Positions 10,182 to 19,236 of a stretch of 64,000 bases of DNA are shown here, one piece after another. Below the pieces are notes generated by a model. The model had not been told where the DNA came from. It saw nothing but the letters and a program-made list of their open reading frames with translations, and did no database searches. Made by a program: the position numbers and the translations under genes. Within the stretch, counting starts at the first letter, position 1. Every line of letters begins with the position of its first letter. Location of the stretch: contig CAJNDS010002150.1 of the NCBI GenBank assembly GCA_905221605.1, positions 32,501 through 96,500 on the forward strand, given 5' to 3'. This stretch comes from Symbiodinium natans (Eukaryota; Sar; Dinophyceae; Suessiales; Symbiodiniaceae).

Positions 10182-11120
10182 TTAGGGTTCAGGGTTCAGG
10201 GTTTTTTGGGTTCTGCGGTCCTGTGTAGCTCCTTGCTCCATTGCCGAGCCGAAGGCATTCATGGTTGCGGCACATGCGACAACACAAGGCCCCATGTCGG
10301 AAGTCAACCTGCCGCCGCCAGTCAAGGACGGGCACCACGGCTTGGAAATGCGGTCGCCCTGGTCTGTGCCGAGTTCGCGAAGCTTGTCTGCCCGCAAGCC
10401 AGGTGGGTCCACGTGCAGCGCAGAAAAGCCGTGCTTGTCATTGTCAAGAAAATGTTCAGCCGTTCCTTCCAGGGAGGAGTCTTCTCGCATGATGAGGCCG
10501 CAATTGTCAAGTTGGATGACCTGACCTGGTTGCACATTCGTCAGCAGATCCACGTGCCGTCTGCCCCACACGTTCACCAGCATTTCCTTGCCGGACAAGT
10601 CTTTCAGCCAGAGATTCGCTTTGGGCTTGCTGGTTGGTGGCAAGTCCAACTGCGTGACCACGCCAACGATGTCGGCGCGCTCTCGACCCTGGCACTGTTG
10701 CTCCATCACCTGAAAGTCGGACCGCGCAATGGGGAAGACCTTCTGCATCTCCATCGCCTGGGGGTGACCTTGAGCCACCGGGTGCGCCTTGGCCTTGGAC
10801 CCCTTCTCAGACAAGTCCAGGAAGTGACCAGCGAAATATCTGTGCTTCACCAGCTTCAGGTCGGCGGCAAAGAAAACGTCCTTCGTCCAAGGCGCGGCAG
10901 CTTTCTGAACGGACTCGAGGCTGCCGCGAATCTCTGCGTAGACGCCCCTGGCTTCCTTGTCCACGAAGCGCAGGACCATCTTGCACCAGGGTCCTCGCGC
11001 TCCTGACATTTCTTTCGTCTCAGAATAGACGTGGCGTAGCAGAACCTTCATGTGACTGCTGTTCTGAGCAGTCAAACGGTCCAGCGTGCCTTCCCAAGTC
11101 TTGGACTGCTGTGGCTGCAT
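10182..11120 (-). CDS. RPA70-like OB-fold (DBD) protein
   Basis: A 312-residue frame. Residues about 120-240 show the RPA1 DNA-binding domain pattern: F-Q-V-M-E, D-I-V-G-V-V-T-Q-L, N-L-W-L-K-D-L-S-G-K-E-M, V-N-V-W-G and a loop ending G-Q-V-I-Q-L-D-N-C. These match the strands of a single-stranded DNA-binding OB fold. The N-terminal 110 residues match nothing I recognise. A ring of Cys/Trp residues near the C-terminus may be intronic read-through. The 5' three quarters are duplicated in tandem at 11492-12345. Likely binds ssDNA, with the frame at 9054-10088 as its partner or continuation. Confidence 0.6.
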   Translation of the reverse strand: MQPQQSKTWEGTLDRLTAQNSSHMKVLLRHVYSETKEMSGARGPWCKMVLRFVDKEARGVYAEIRGSLESVQKAAAPWTKDVFFAADLKLVKHRYFAGHFLDLSEKGSKAKAHPVAQGHPQAMEMQKVFPIARSDFQVMEQQCQGRERADIVGVVTQLDLPPTSKPKANLWLKDLSGKEMLVNVWGRRHVDLLTNVQPGQVIQLDNCGLIMREDSSLEGTAEHFLDNDKHGFSALHVDPPGLRADKLRELGTDQGDRISKPWCPSLTGGGRLTSDMGPCVVACAATMNAFGSAMEQGATQDRRTQKTLNPEP

Positions 11121-11479
11121 GGCTCACTGTCGTGGCAGAGTGCGTGGAGGTCGCTGCAGCGCCGCAAGGAGGGACACGCTCCTGGGAAATGCGCAAGAGC
11201 CCAGGCTGCAGCAGCAGTCGGAACACTACAGACAAGACAATGCATGGCGCTGCAGTTCTGAAGTGACGTCAAGGCTTTCTGACAACTGACAAAAGGCTGC
11301 GTGGCAGACCAAGAATGCAGGCAGCGAGCGCTTTCCGGAATTTTGCCGAGAAAGGTCTACAGAGTCAAGCAAAATTACAGCAGGTAGCCCAGACACGCGG
11401 GCTGCATCCCCACACTTTCGCAAGACGGCGTCCATGCGGTTCTGCAGCCGCGCTGTCGGGCCCTGCCTCCGCTGGGACG

Positions 11480-11982
11480 TCAAAAACTCAGCATTTCCTT
11501 GCCGGATAAGTCTTTCAGCCAGAGATTCGCCTTGGGCTTGCTGGTTGGTGGCAAGTCCAACTGCGTGACCACGCCAACGATGTCGGCGCGCTCTCGACCC
11601 TGGCACTGTTGCTCCATCACCTGAAAGTCGGACCGCGCAATGGGGAAGACCTTCTGCATCTCCATCGCCTGGGGGTGACCTTGAGCCACCGGGTGCGCCT
11701 TGGCCTTGGACCCCTTGTCAGACAAGTCCAGGAAGTGACCTCCTTCGTCCAAGGCGCGGCAGCTTTCTGAACGGACTCGAGGCTGCCGCGAATCTCTGCG
11801 TAGACGCCCCTGGCTTCCTTGTCCACGAAGCGCAGGACCATCTTGCACCAGGGTCCTCGCGCTCCTGACATTTCTTTCGTCTCAGAATAGACGCGGCGTA
11901 GCAGAACCTTCATGTGACTGCTGTTCTGAGCAGCCAAACGGTCCAGCGTGCCTTCCCAAGTCTTGGACTGCTGTGGCTGCAT
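11480..11982 (-). pseudogene. Truncated tandem copy of the OB-fold gene
   Basis: The block 11492-12345 repeats 10581-11485 with high identity at an offset of about 0.9 kb. Relative to the intact copy it lacks about 49 bp around 11740 (after GGAAGTGACC), which is not a multiple of three and shifts the frame. It also lacks the 3' part of the OB fold beyond G-K-E-M-L. I infer a non-functional duplicate. Confidence 0.75.
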
Positions 11983-12413
11983 GGCTCACTGTCGTCAGAG
12001 TGCCTGGAGGACGTTGGTGCCGCAAGGAGGGATACGCTCCTGGGAAATGCCCAAAAGAGCCCAGGCTGCAGCAGCAGTCGGAACACTACAGACAAGACAA
12101 TGCATGGTGCTGCAGCTCTGAAGTGACGTCAAGGCTTTCTGACAACTGACAAAAGGCTGCGTGGCAGACCAAGAATGCAGGCAGCGAGCCCTTTCGGAAT
12201 TTTGCCGAGAAAGGTCTACGGAGTCAAGCAAAATGACAGCAGGGGGCCCAGACACGCGGGCTGCATCCCCACACTTTCGCAAGACGGCGTCCATGCGGTT
12301 CTGCAGCCGCGCTTTCGGGCCCTGCCTCCGCTGTGACGTCAAAACTCGCCCTGCCCCGCGGGCTGCGTCCCCACACTTTCGCAAGACGGCGTCCACGTGG
12401 TTCCGCAGCCGCG

Positions 12414-12800
12414 CTAGGCGTGCGTCTGCGCTTTGGTGAAACGCACGTAGGCGCTCAAGTAGCGCATGTGCAGGAACGTGATGCTCACTGCTTGGGCCGC
12501 CGCGGATTCCATTTCGGACGCGGACATCTGAAAGCCTCGCCACTGCAAGGCAATGCTCCAGTGCAAGTCCTTGTCCGCCGGAGAGATGTCCTCGAAAGGG
12601 CAGGCTCGGACCTTAAGCCAGGCGAGAAGGGCATGGACCACCTGCGGCAGCTTCTCCGGCAAGAAACCATAGGCCTGCACTTCTCCCGTCTGTTCGCAGC
12701 AGTCTGCAGTGATGTGTTCAGCAAGTCGAGAGATCATGCGATGCTCGGCAAACTTCATCATTCCTTCTCGAGTCTGCTGGCTGGATCTGGCCGGCTGCTC
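12414..12800 (-). CDS. Unrecognised exon (cargo or host)
   Basis: The credible part encodes about 130 residues ending in K-A-Q-T-H-A and a stop, with F-A-E-H-R-M-I-S-R-L-A-E-H and W-S-I-A-L-Q-W-R-G-F-Q. Upstream of about 12800 this frame overlaps the J-domain frame antiphase and is probably not coding. No family recognised. It sits between the OB-fold duplicate and the J-domain gene on the same strand. Confidence 0.35.
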   Translation of the reverse strand, partial: EQPARSSQQTREGMMKFAEHRMISRLAEHITADCCEQTGEVQAYGFLPEKLPQVVHALLAWLKVRACPFEDISPADKDLHWSIALQWRGFQMSASEMESAAAQAVSITFLHMRYLSAYVRFTKAQTHA

Positions 12801-12877
12801 CAAGGGTGTTGCCTTGACGCCATCAGGCACCCGGCCGTCCACGCTGCAGCGGTCCAAGACCACGCCAGGCACAACGT

Positions 12878-13546
12878 CTACAAGCCGGCACGCTGCAAGA
12901 ATTCTTCCATCGCCGGCGTCAGTTGCTGGGCCTGCGCAGCCCAGCCACGGGCGTTCTGACCGCTGGATCGGCACTGCAGGTCGAAGTTTGGCAGCCTGGC
13001 ATAGTACTGCATGCACCGCAGACAGCCAGCGCTGGCCGCGTACAAGAACTTGTACTCCTGCGCCCGCGCCTCGCCTAGCTGACCATGCCTTCGTGCCCAG
13101 TTCTTGCAATGAGGCGCAAGGGGACAACTGGGACAAGTCGTTGCGTTGCCCGACTGGTCCGTCGAGCTCGCCGACTGCTGGCTCGACCCCCGAGTTCCCT
13201 CATCGGGCCTTGCGCTCGCTTTTGCTGTGCCACGTGACCAGGAAGGAGGATGAGGGCGCTGTGACCAGGGAGGAGGGTCAGGGCCCGTCGTGCTCGCGCT
13301 GCCGCGTGCCCACGGAGGGCCAGGCGACCACGGAGGCGGTTGGGCCTGGACGGTGCGCCATTGCGCATACCTTTCCATCTCGCTGTTCAGAAACTTGGTC
13401 TTCTCCAGCCCAGCTATGCCAACCTTGTCCGGATGACACGTTTTGACCGTGAGATAGTACCTCTTCCGGACCACGGCCATGTCCGCTGACACAGCAGTGT
13501 CAGGAGGCAGATCCAGCGCACGGAAAAAACCATCGAAGGAAAACAT
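12878..13546 (-). CDS. J-domain (DnaJ-like) protein
   Basis: A 222-residue frame. The first about 65 residues form a J domain: F-F-R-A-L-D-L, helix II R-K-R-Y-Y-L-T-V-K-T-C and the essential H-P-D loop (C-H-P-D-K-V-G, about residue 38), then K-F-L-N-S-E-M. A Pro/Trp/Ser-rich linker of about 75 residues follows. After it come C-P-S-C-P-L-A-P-H-C, a possible metal site, and an ankyrin-like A-A-S-A-G-C-L-R-C-M-Q-Y-Y. Expected role: stimulation of an Hsp70 ATPase. The frame ends cleanly in a stop after L-Q-R-A-G-L. Confidence 0.6.
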   Translation of the reverse strand: MFSFDGFFRALDLPPDTAVSADMAVVRKRYYLTVKTCHPDKVGIAGLEKTKFLNSEMERYAQWRTVQAQPPPWSPGPPWARGSASTTGPDPPPWSQRPHPPSWSRGTAKASARPDEGTRGSSQQSASSTDQSGNATTCPSCPLAPHCKNWARRHGQLGEARAQEYKFLYAASAGCLRCMQYYARLPNFDLQCRSSGQNARGWAAQAQQLTPAMEEFLQRAGL

Positions 13547-13596
13547 CCGCTGTCCAAGCTGCGTCTTCTTGCCAGGTCTTTCGCAAGACGGCGTCT

Positions 13597-14293
13597 GAGC
13601 CTAGCAGCAGTCGAACGTAACTTGAGCCGGAGCTGCGCAGAGTGGATTCTCCAAAGTCATTTTCAACAGTTCCCGGACCTCTAGAGCAAGGACAAGTCCG
13701 TCAAGTCGATGCAAAAAAAAACTCAAGGGCATGAGACAAGTGCCATGGCCAAGTGCCAGACCCACGGGAGCCCCGAGTCCAAGAGGAGCCTCCTGTCAGA
13801 GGTGTAGCATGACCTTGGCGCGCTGAAGATAAAAGGCAGGCTGTAACTTGGTAATAGAGGAAGTTACCTTTGCACAGGAATTAACCTTTGTTTATCCCGT
13901 TTATCATCCCCCAGGTTAACCTCTACTGGACAAAGATGACGCAAGACGAAGCGGAAGACTTGGCCGAGCTAGCTTGGTAGCCGTATGAGAGGTTCTGGAA
14001 GAGTTGAAGCTGGGGAACAAGCTAGGAGCGAGGAGGCTGAGGGATACGCGGCAAGCTTGTTGCGAGGAATGCTGCGGAACATTGCGCTTCTGCGCGAACA
14101 TTGTAAAGCAGAAGCTCTGTTCCGAAGCTGTACAAACACTGCGCCCGTATACGGCAGAGGTGTCCCTCTGTCGCCGGCCGAATTTTCGCAAGACAGCGTC
14201 CATTCGGCCGCACGCAGTGACAGCCTAGACTGCGCGAGGCAGCTCGCCGTCCTCAGCGCAACTTCACACGAAAAAGCCTTGGGTCGCCGCACA
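13597..14293. other. No recognised gene
   Basis: Contains one 17-bp motif (14184). Frames here are short and show no familiar pattern. Confidence 0.4.
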
Positions 14294-14660
14294 TCAGGGT
14301 TTACGTAACCACTCCAAGGAGTACTTCTTGCTCTTGGCATAGTACACTCTGCAGTCATCACCAACCTTGCCACCCTCAGCTGGCAACAAGCGAAAGTCCT
14401 GCACACGGACTTTGAACTTGTAACTGCTGCCGAGTGTGGAGAGGAGCGACTCCTTCAAATCCCCGACAGTGCTGGAGGTGTTCACGACTCGCCATGCAGT
14501 CCAAGTGGCAGATATCCAGATTTGCACCTTGCGCATAGTAGCCATATAAACCAGCGGCATGTACGTCGAGCAGGCATAGGCGTCGGCCTTGCAAAATATA
14601 CTTCCATCGCTTAGCTGATACCTTACACCAGAATATACCTGCCCATCTTCAGCTGCGGCG
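14294..14660 (-). CDS. Hypothetical exon, possibly beta-grasp-like
   Basis: The minus frame ends in L-E-W-L-R-K-P and a stop. V-Q-I-W-I-S-A-T-W-T-A-W-R-V, T-V-G-D-L-K-E-S-L and V-R-V-Q-D-F-R-L-L-P-A-E-G-G loosely follow a ubiquitin-like alternation of strands and a helix. The frame upstream of about 14680 runs into the dispersed repeat and is not believable as protein. Confidence 0.35.
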
Positions 14661-14679
14661 GAGGTGTCCGTCTGTTGCA

Positions 14680-15240
14680 TACCGAATTTTCGCAAGACAG
14701 CGTCCGTTCGGCCCTGACAAAATACCACGGGGAAGTCACTAGGGCCAATGCTTCGGCGAGGGGCCATGCTGGGGTTCCGCTTCGGTGCACCATCAAGCAG
14801 CAGCAGAGTGGAACTGAGGCTGCGCACCGAATTCCACTTCCTGGTCGCGGCATGCACCTGCGCTGGTCCAAGACAACACGAAAAAAAAACCACGCAACCA
14901 CAAAAACAGGGAAAAAAGATGGAGTCTAAGTATAAGGGCCGTGCATGTTGCTCGCCGTGGAAGACCTGCAGGCAGTAAGCCAAAGACAAAATCATCCCGG
15001 CGACATGCCATTTGGGACATGAAAACGAAGAGTCCCAGTAAGGTCCCTGCCACGTTGGTCGCCGCTGCGTACCTGCATGCGGGAAAAACAAAAATTGCTT
15101 GGAAGTCTGTCCACAAATGCTCAATACTCGTCCCGGGGGCTCTTAGCTGCATTTTGACACGCGCGTGCGCCACGCCATCCATACAAAACACAGCCCGCCG
15201 CGCCGTCGAACTTTCGCAAGACAGCGTCCGCTCTGCGGCG
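14680..15240 (-). mobile_element. Dispersed repeat, copy 2, with two head-to-tail intron-like cores
   Basis: Core A is 14858-14965 (begins GGTCTTCC, ends GACCAGCGCAG on the minus strand). Core B, directly adjacent at 14966-15072, begins GGTACGCAGC after CATGCA and ends GGCTTACTGCCTGCAG. Both resemble the core at 5531-5633, with B more diverged. The 17-bp motif occurs at 14688 and 15212, bracketing the unit. Confidence 0.6.
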
Positions 15241-15299
15241 TGCGGCGAAAACTTGTGTTCATCCGTCTAAAAAAAGAATCGTGGCCATGCAGTCCTGGC

Positions 15300-15548
15300 T
15301 CAGGCGCTCTGCCACTCAGTGGACAGCGTGAACATCAACGTGCCGTCCGCGGCCCTCAATTCGGCAGACAGCGGCATGTGGAGCCGAAACCAGTCGGGCG
15401 TCTGCGGATGCTTCTCCAAAAGCCCCATCTGCATCAGGGTCATGTAACCCGTCGCCGTGAAGGTGATAGCGTGTGCCCTGACGGTGTGAGGGTCGCTGTG
15501 AAGCGACACAGGTTCTCCTGCTGCCCACACAGAGCAGTCCGATTCCAA
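15300..15548 (-). CDS. Hypothetical exon
   Basis: An 82-codon frame ending T-E-W-Q-S-A and a stop. It has balanced composition and regular hydrophobic spacing (T-G-Y-M-T-L-M-Q-M-G-L-L), suggesting a real terminal exon. Family not recognised. Confidence 0.35.
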   Translation of the reverse strand: MESDCSVWAAGEPVSLHSDPHTVRAHAITFTATGYMTLMQMGLLEKHPQTPDWFRLHMPLSAELRAADGTLMFTLSTEWQSA

Positions 15549-15570
15549 GCAGCGTGTAATGGCCTGACGC

Positions 15571-15650
15571 GTTTTAGGGTTTAGGGTTGAGGGTTGAGGG
15601 TTTAGGGTTTAGGGTTTAACGGTTAAGGGTTTAGGGTTTAGGGTTTAGGC
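15571..15650. repeat. TTTAGGG array
   Basis: Mixed TTTAGGG, GTTGAGG and TTTAACGG units between two exon-like frames. Confidence 0.9.
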
Positions 15651-15659
15651 TCGAGGGCT

Positions 15660-15870
15660 GGCGTTTCGGTCTCAACATGTCGGGACGCAACTACGCCACG
15701 GAACATTTCTAACTCTAGCCAAGGCGCCAGCTCAGCGGAGGGACGCAGTCCCCAACGGTGTCGCCATGTGCCCGCGACTTCCTCTCCGCGCAAAACACTG
15801 TCCGATTGCGCTGGTGTCAAAGCCACGTAGGCTCGCACTTCCGCGAGGGCTGTAATGGGCATGCCTCGGG
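15660..15870 (-). CDS. Hypothetical exon
   Basis: The minus frame starts near M-P-I-T-A-L-A-E-V-R-A-Y-V-A-L-T-P and runs through G-T-W-R-H-R-W-G-L-R-P to H-V-E-T-E-T-P. S-D-S-V-L-R-G within it resembles the D-A-V-L-R-K peptide encoded by the 17-bp motif. Not recognised. Confidence 0.3.
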
Positions 15871-15879
15871 CAGCTGAGC

Positions 15880-16400
15880 TTTCGCAAGACACCGTCGACT
15901 CAGTGACGCCGTGGCAAAACATCAGGGGCAAGTCACGAGAGCCAATGCTTCGGCGAGGGGCCATGCTCCGGTTCTGCTCCTGCGCGCCATGAAGCAAGAG
16001 CGGCATGGAACTGAGGCCGCGCACCGAGTTCCAGTGGCTGGTCGCCGCACGTACCTGCGCCGCTCCAAGAAGAGCAGCAAAAAACAAAAGCAAAAAGCAA
16101 AAAGCAAAAAAGCGCACAACCACACACAACAAAAGACAAAAGAGATGGAGTCTTGCTAAGGGCCCTGCACGCGGGTCCCCGTAAAGCACCTGCGCGCAGC
16201 AATACAAGCTTTACTTGCAAGCCTGTCCACACATGCGCCAGTCGTCCTGGGCGCTCCTAGCCGCATTTTCACACGCGCGTGCGTCGCGCCGTCGAATTAA
16301 ACATAGGCGGTTGCGCGGTCGAACTTTCACAAGACAGCGTCGGTTCTGCGGCGCAGGCGAACTTTCGCAAGACCGCGTCTGTTCTGCGGCGAACGGCGAA
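15880..16400 (-). mobile_element. Dispersed repeat, copy 3, with intron-like core
   Basis: The core 16055-16189 begins GGTGCTTTAC after GCGCGCA and ends AGCGGCGCAG on the minus strand, with an internal pyrimidine tract enlarged by TTTTGCTTTTTGC units. It shares the flanks of copies 1 and 2 and has 17-bp motifs at 15880, 16325 and 16363. Confidence 0.6.
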
Positions 16401-16497
16401 GACTTCTGTACAGCCGTCTACAAAGGCAGCGCGGCCACTCAGCCGCCGTGTCTCCCGTGACCGTGTCCAACTGCCGGCCCTGCGGAGCCCAGGGGCC

Positions 16498-18045
16498 TCA
16501 AGAAGCTTCCGTAGGTGGCCTCTTGCCTGTCACGCGTCGCCGTTTCAGGCAACTACCACTCGCGGCTTCTCCGCGCATGTCGTCACCAAGGACGCCCCGG
16601 ACATAGTCGTTCTGGTGCCAAGCTAACCTGGTGACGTAAGCTTGAGCATTACGCATGCTCTGAGCGGACATTGCTTCAAAGGTTCGCATTCTCTCAACGA
16701 GCGCGCCGTTGTGCTCGTGCAAGAATCCTTCAAAGCAATCTCGGTCAGGCAGACCAACGATGATCAGGTCCGACAATTTCGTTGGGCGGGACAACATGAC
16801 GTACAGCGCCAAAGCGTAGTCGGCATCTTTCATCCAAGAGGGCTTGTTCAGAAAAGCCACCAGTCCACGATGAGCAGTGACTCCTTGTAGCCCGAAGTGC
16901 GTGAGAACTTCTCTCGGCGCCAAGGGCACCTGCCACAGGGTTGTCTGGTTTCGACACTCAAGAATAAACATGCTACTGAACCCTCGACGCTCCGTCTCAC
17001 GAGCCTGCTTCCGCACGACATGGAGTTTTGGCTCGTTGCCAACTTGAACAGGGAAGCCATTGGTGTCGCAAACCGGACGCACGAAGAAGTGCCCTTTGGG
17101 AACAGCCGCAGGACCAGGCACTTGCAGTTCATAATACTCCTTGTCGTCCACCTCCACCAGCACGGCCAGTGGCTGGTAACGCAGCACGACGCAGGCTGCG
17201 CTGGCGTCCACTGCCGGCTCCTTCGGATGCAGCTCGATGCGTCGTACGGTGCAAGGCAGCTCCCTTGTGAGAAGAGCTTCAGGCAGATTGCACGAGATGC
17301 GGACTTTCATGCCGACGAACAAGGGGCACATGCCTATGAGGTACCCGGTTTTGGTCATGTTGACCACTTTCAGCGCAGCGCTTGCTTGCTCCGGCGAAAG
17401 GCTGCGACCTTTGGTGGCCTTGTCGATCGCTTGCACGAAGTAAAGCTGCTGCTGCGCCGCGCGAGCTTCCAAAATGGCCCGTATGTGCTGCAGGCGAGCA
17501 ACTTGCTCCCAAGCCAAGCCACCCCAGTATGTCGACAGAAGACCATCCCTGCCGCCCAAGCTCTCGGTTCGCCACACTCGAGCTTGCAACTCCTGCCAGA
17601 GCTCATCTGGCAAGCGAGTGCCCTGCCTCATGTGGGTCAGAATGCGAACTAAGGACTGCCCCGATGCGCAGGTTGAAAACCGCCCCGTGCCCGTGAAATG
17701 GACCACAATGCGTGCAGAGTTCTTGAAGAGCAAGCGTCCGAGCTCCGAGGAGTTGCTCTCCTGCTGCCGGGGGTCGTCTTCATCTTCGTTCTGAAGCTCC
17801 ACCGTGTCGATAGCGGAGGATGCTTCCTGCCACTCGCAGAGACTCTTCTGCGCTGCCGGCCGCAGTTGCAAGAAATCCCCAAGCTGCACGCCGATGGGCA
17901 TGCGACCGAACCATTCCTGCAAGTAGGAGGAAACATCCAGCGCCAAGGCATCGCTGCGCTGCAAGGTAAAGCGATAGCCGGCTGCGTGGTACACGTCAGG
18001 CGGGGTCATGGAGAGCTCGTCGATCACCTGGCACGACGCAACACG
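16498..18045 (-). CDS. Helitron-type PIF1-like helicase, C-terminal exon
   Basis: The reading frame extends to 18426, but homology starts near 18045, where V-I-D-E-L-S-M-T (Walker B) directly follows a probable splice acceptor. It continues with G-V-Q-L-G-D-F-L-Q-L-R-P (motif III of PIF1/RecD-like helicases), a long central region and, towards the C-terminus, H-R-G-L-V-A-F...Y-V-M-L-S-R-P-T-K-L (motifs V and VI). In Helitrons this helicase is fused behind the Rep endonuclease; here it is the last of a series of same-strand exons. The frame ends K-R-P-P-T-E-A-S and a stop. Confidence 0.75.
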   Translation of the reverse strand, partial: RVASCQVIDELSMTPPDVYHAAGYRFTLQRSDALALDVSSYLQEWFGRMPIGVQLGDFLQLRPAAQKSLCEWQEASSAIDTVELQNEDEDDPRQQESNSSELGRLLFKNSARIVVHFTGTGRFSTCASGQSLVRILTHMRQGTRLPDELWQELQARVWRTESLGGRDGLLSTYWGGLAWEQVARLQHIRAILEARAAQQQLYFVQAIDKATKGRSLSPEQASAALKVVNMTKTGYLIGMCPLFVGMKVRISCNLPEALLTRELPCTVRRIELHPKEPAVDASAACVVLRYQPLAVLVEVDDKEYYELQVPGPAAVPKGHFFVRPVCDTNGFPVQVGNEPKLHVVRKQARETERRGFSSMFILECRNQTTLWQVPLAPREVLTHFGLQGVTAHRGLVAFLNKPSWMKDADYALALYVMLSRPTKLSDLIIVGLPDRDCFEGFLHEHNGALVERMRTFEAMSAQSMRNAQAYVTRLAWHQNDYVRGVLGDDMRGEAASGSCLKRRRVTGKRPPTEAS

Positions 18046-18059
18046 ACAGACATGATGCG

Positions 18060-18740
18060 CAGTGGAACAGTAACAGTCTTTTGCGACCGAGGCGCTGCGG
18101 CCATCGCCTTCGCGATGCGTCTCTCCAAGGCGTCTTCTTTGGCCTTCTGCGACCGGATGGACTTGCGGTCCAAACCGGCGCTGGGGTTGACGTTGGCCAG
18201 CTTGTGCAGCGTCCGCGCTTCTCGGCCAAGCAGTCTCACGGCAGCATGGGTGGGCGCGCCCGCCACGAACCTGTCTTGGCCAAAGAACCGCAAAAACAGC
18301 GGGCGCAACACTCGGGTGTAGGCCCAGGTCTTGCCGCTGCCGCCCGCGCCGAGCCACAGACAGTTCACGCGCTCGGTGACCTGGCCGTCGGCCTTGCAAC
18401 TGCTTGCGTCTGTTCTCTTCGCCCACATCTCATCCACGATGTGCACGACAGGAGCCACGGCGCGGATCTGCTGTTCATTCAGCGTGTGCTCCTGAGCTGA
18501 GAAGCAGACACGCAACTCCAAAATGCTAGGCTGCACGAAAAATGCGCCTGTAGACTTGTGGAATCCTGCCTCGATGAGCTTCAAGGCATACTCGCGGGGC
18601 CGCAAATTTTGCGCATTCAGCGCAGCCAGAAAAGGATCCGCTGTTGCGTCCAGATCTGCTTCCTCGTCCTGGACGACATCGTTGCAGTCGATGTCTGACT
18701 CTTCCGCCTCACGCTCTTCGGCATCATCCGCTTCGCCTGC
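18060..18740 (-). CDS. Helitron-type helicase, Walker A exon
   Basis: Contains N-C-L-W-L-G-A-G-G-S-G-K-T-W, a Walker A loop, then A-G-A-P-T-H-A-A-V-R-L-L-G (motif Ia region) and T-L-H-K-L-A-N-V. An acidic stretch near the N-terminus precedes the helicase start. L-N-E-Q-Q-I-R-A-V corresponds to the Q-motif of PIF1 helicases. The next exon supplies Walker B, so an intron of about 50-60 bp near 18045-18060 must be removed. Confidence 0.7.
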
Positions 18741-18799
18741 CACTCCCGACACTAAGAAAGCAAAAAAAACAAGCCCAAGAATACACACCTACCTGCCCA

Positions 18800-19141
18800 G
18801 CCTCCTGCGAGCTTCTCCAAATACCGATGCTGCTGCTCAAAAGCCGCCTGGGCGTCGCCGTGCCTCCAAGCCCTTCGCAGGCCAGCGCCATGGAAATTTT
18901 CGCCGGCACCTGTCACCTTGACGTCTGGCAAGCCGCCAAGATCCTCCACGACCCGCTTCAAGCAGTACAGCGCCTCCTTCGTCTTGTTCTCGCGTCCTGC
19001 CATTACGCTCTTCCACTCCTTGTCGCGAAACAAAACCTCTGCCAAAGCATCCATGGACACCAAGTGTGGGGCGCATTCCGCACGCTCGATGGCATCCTCG
19101 TGCTCGAGATCCTCTGGCACCAGGTCGCCCTCGATGTCCAC
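18800..19141 (-). CDS. Exon between Rep and helicase
   Basis: The frame begins M-D-I-E-G-D-L-V-P-E-D-L and carries A-P-H-L-V-S-M-D-A-L and R-A-W-R-H-G-D-A-Q. It lies between the Y2 exon and the Walker A exon on the same strand, where Helitron proteins have a variable linker. A pyrimidine tract at its end suggests the next intron. Confidence 0.4.
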
Positions 19142-19236
19142 GGGCCCAGCATCATCCTGTCATGATGCAGGCAGGAAGTCGGATTACAAAACTCTCCCCC
19201 CTCCCCCCCCTCCCCCACCCGCACCGGAAGAAAACC

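Noticed and set aside
14680-15124. N-terminal half of the 276-codon frame at 14294-15124 as protein
   Set aside because: It lies across the intron-like dispersed repeat, and the same out-of-context peptide appears at other copies of the repeat.
16498-18426. The whole 642-codon frame as helicase
   Set aside because: The part upstream of about 18045 has no helicase similarity and overlaps the Walker A frame; it is intron or antiphase sequence.
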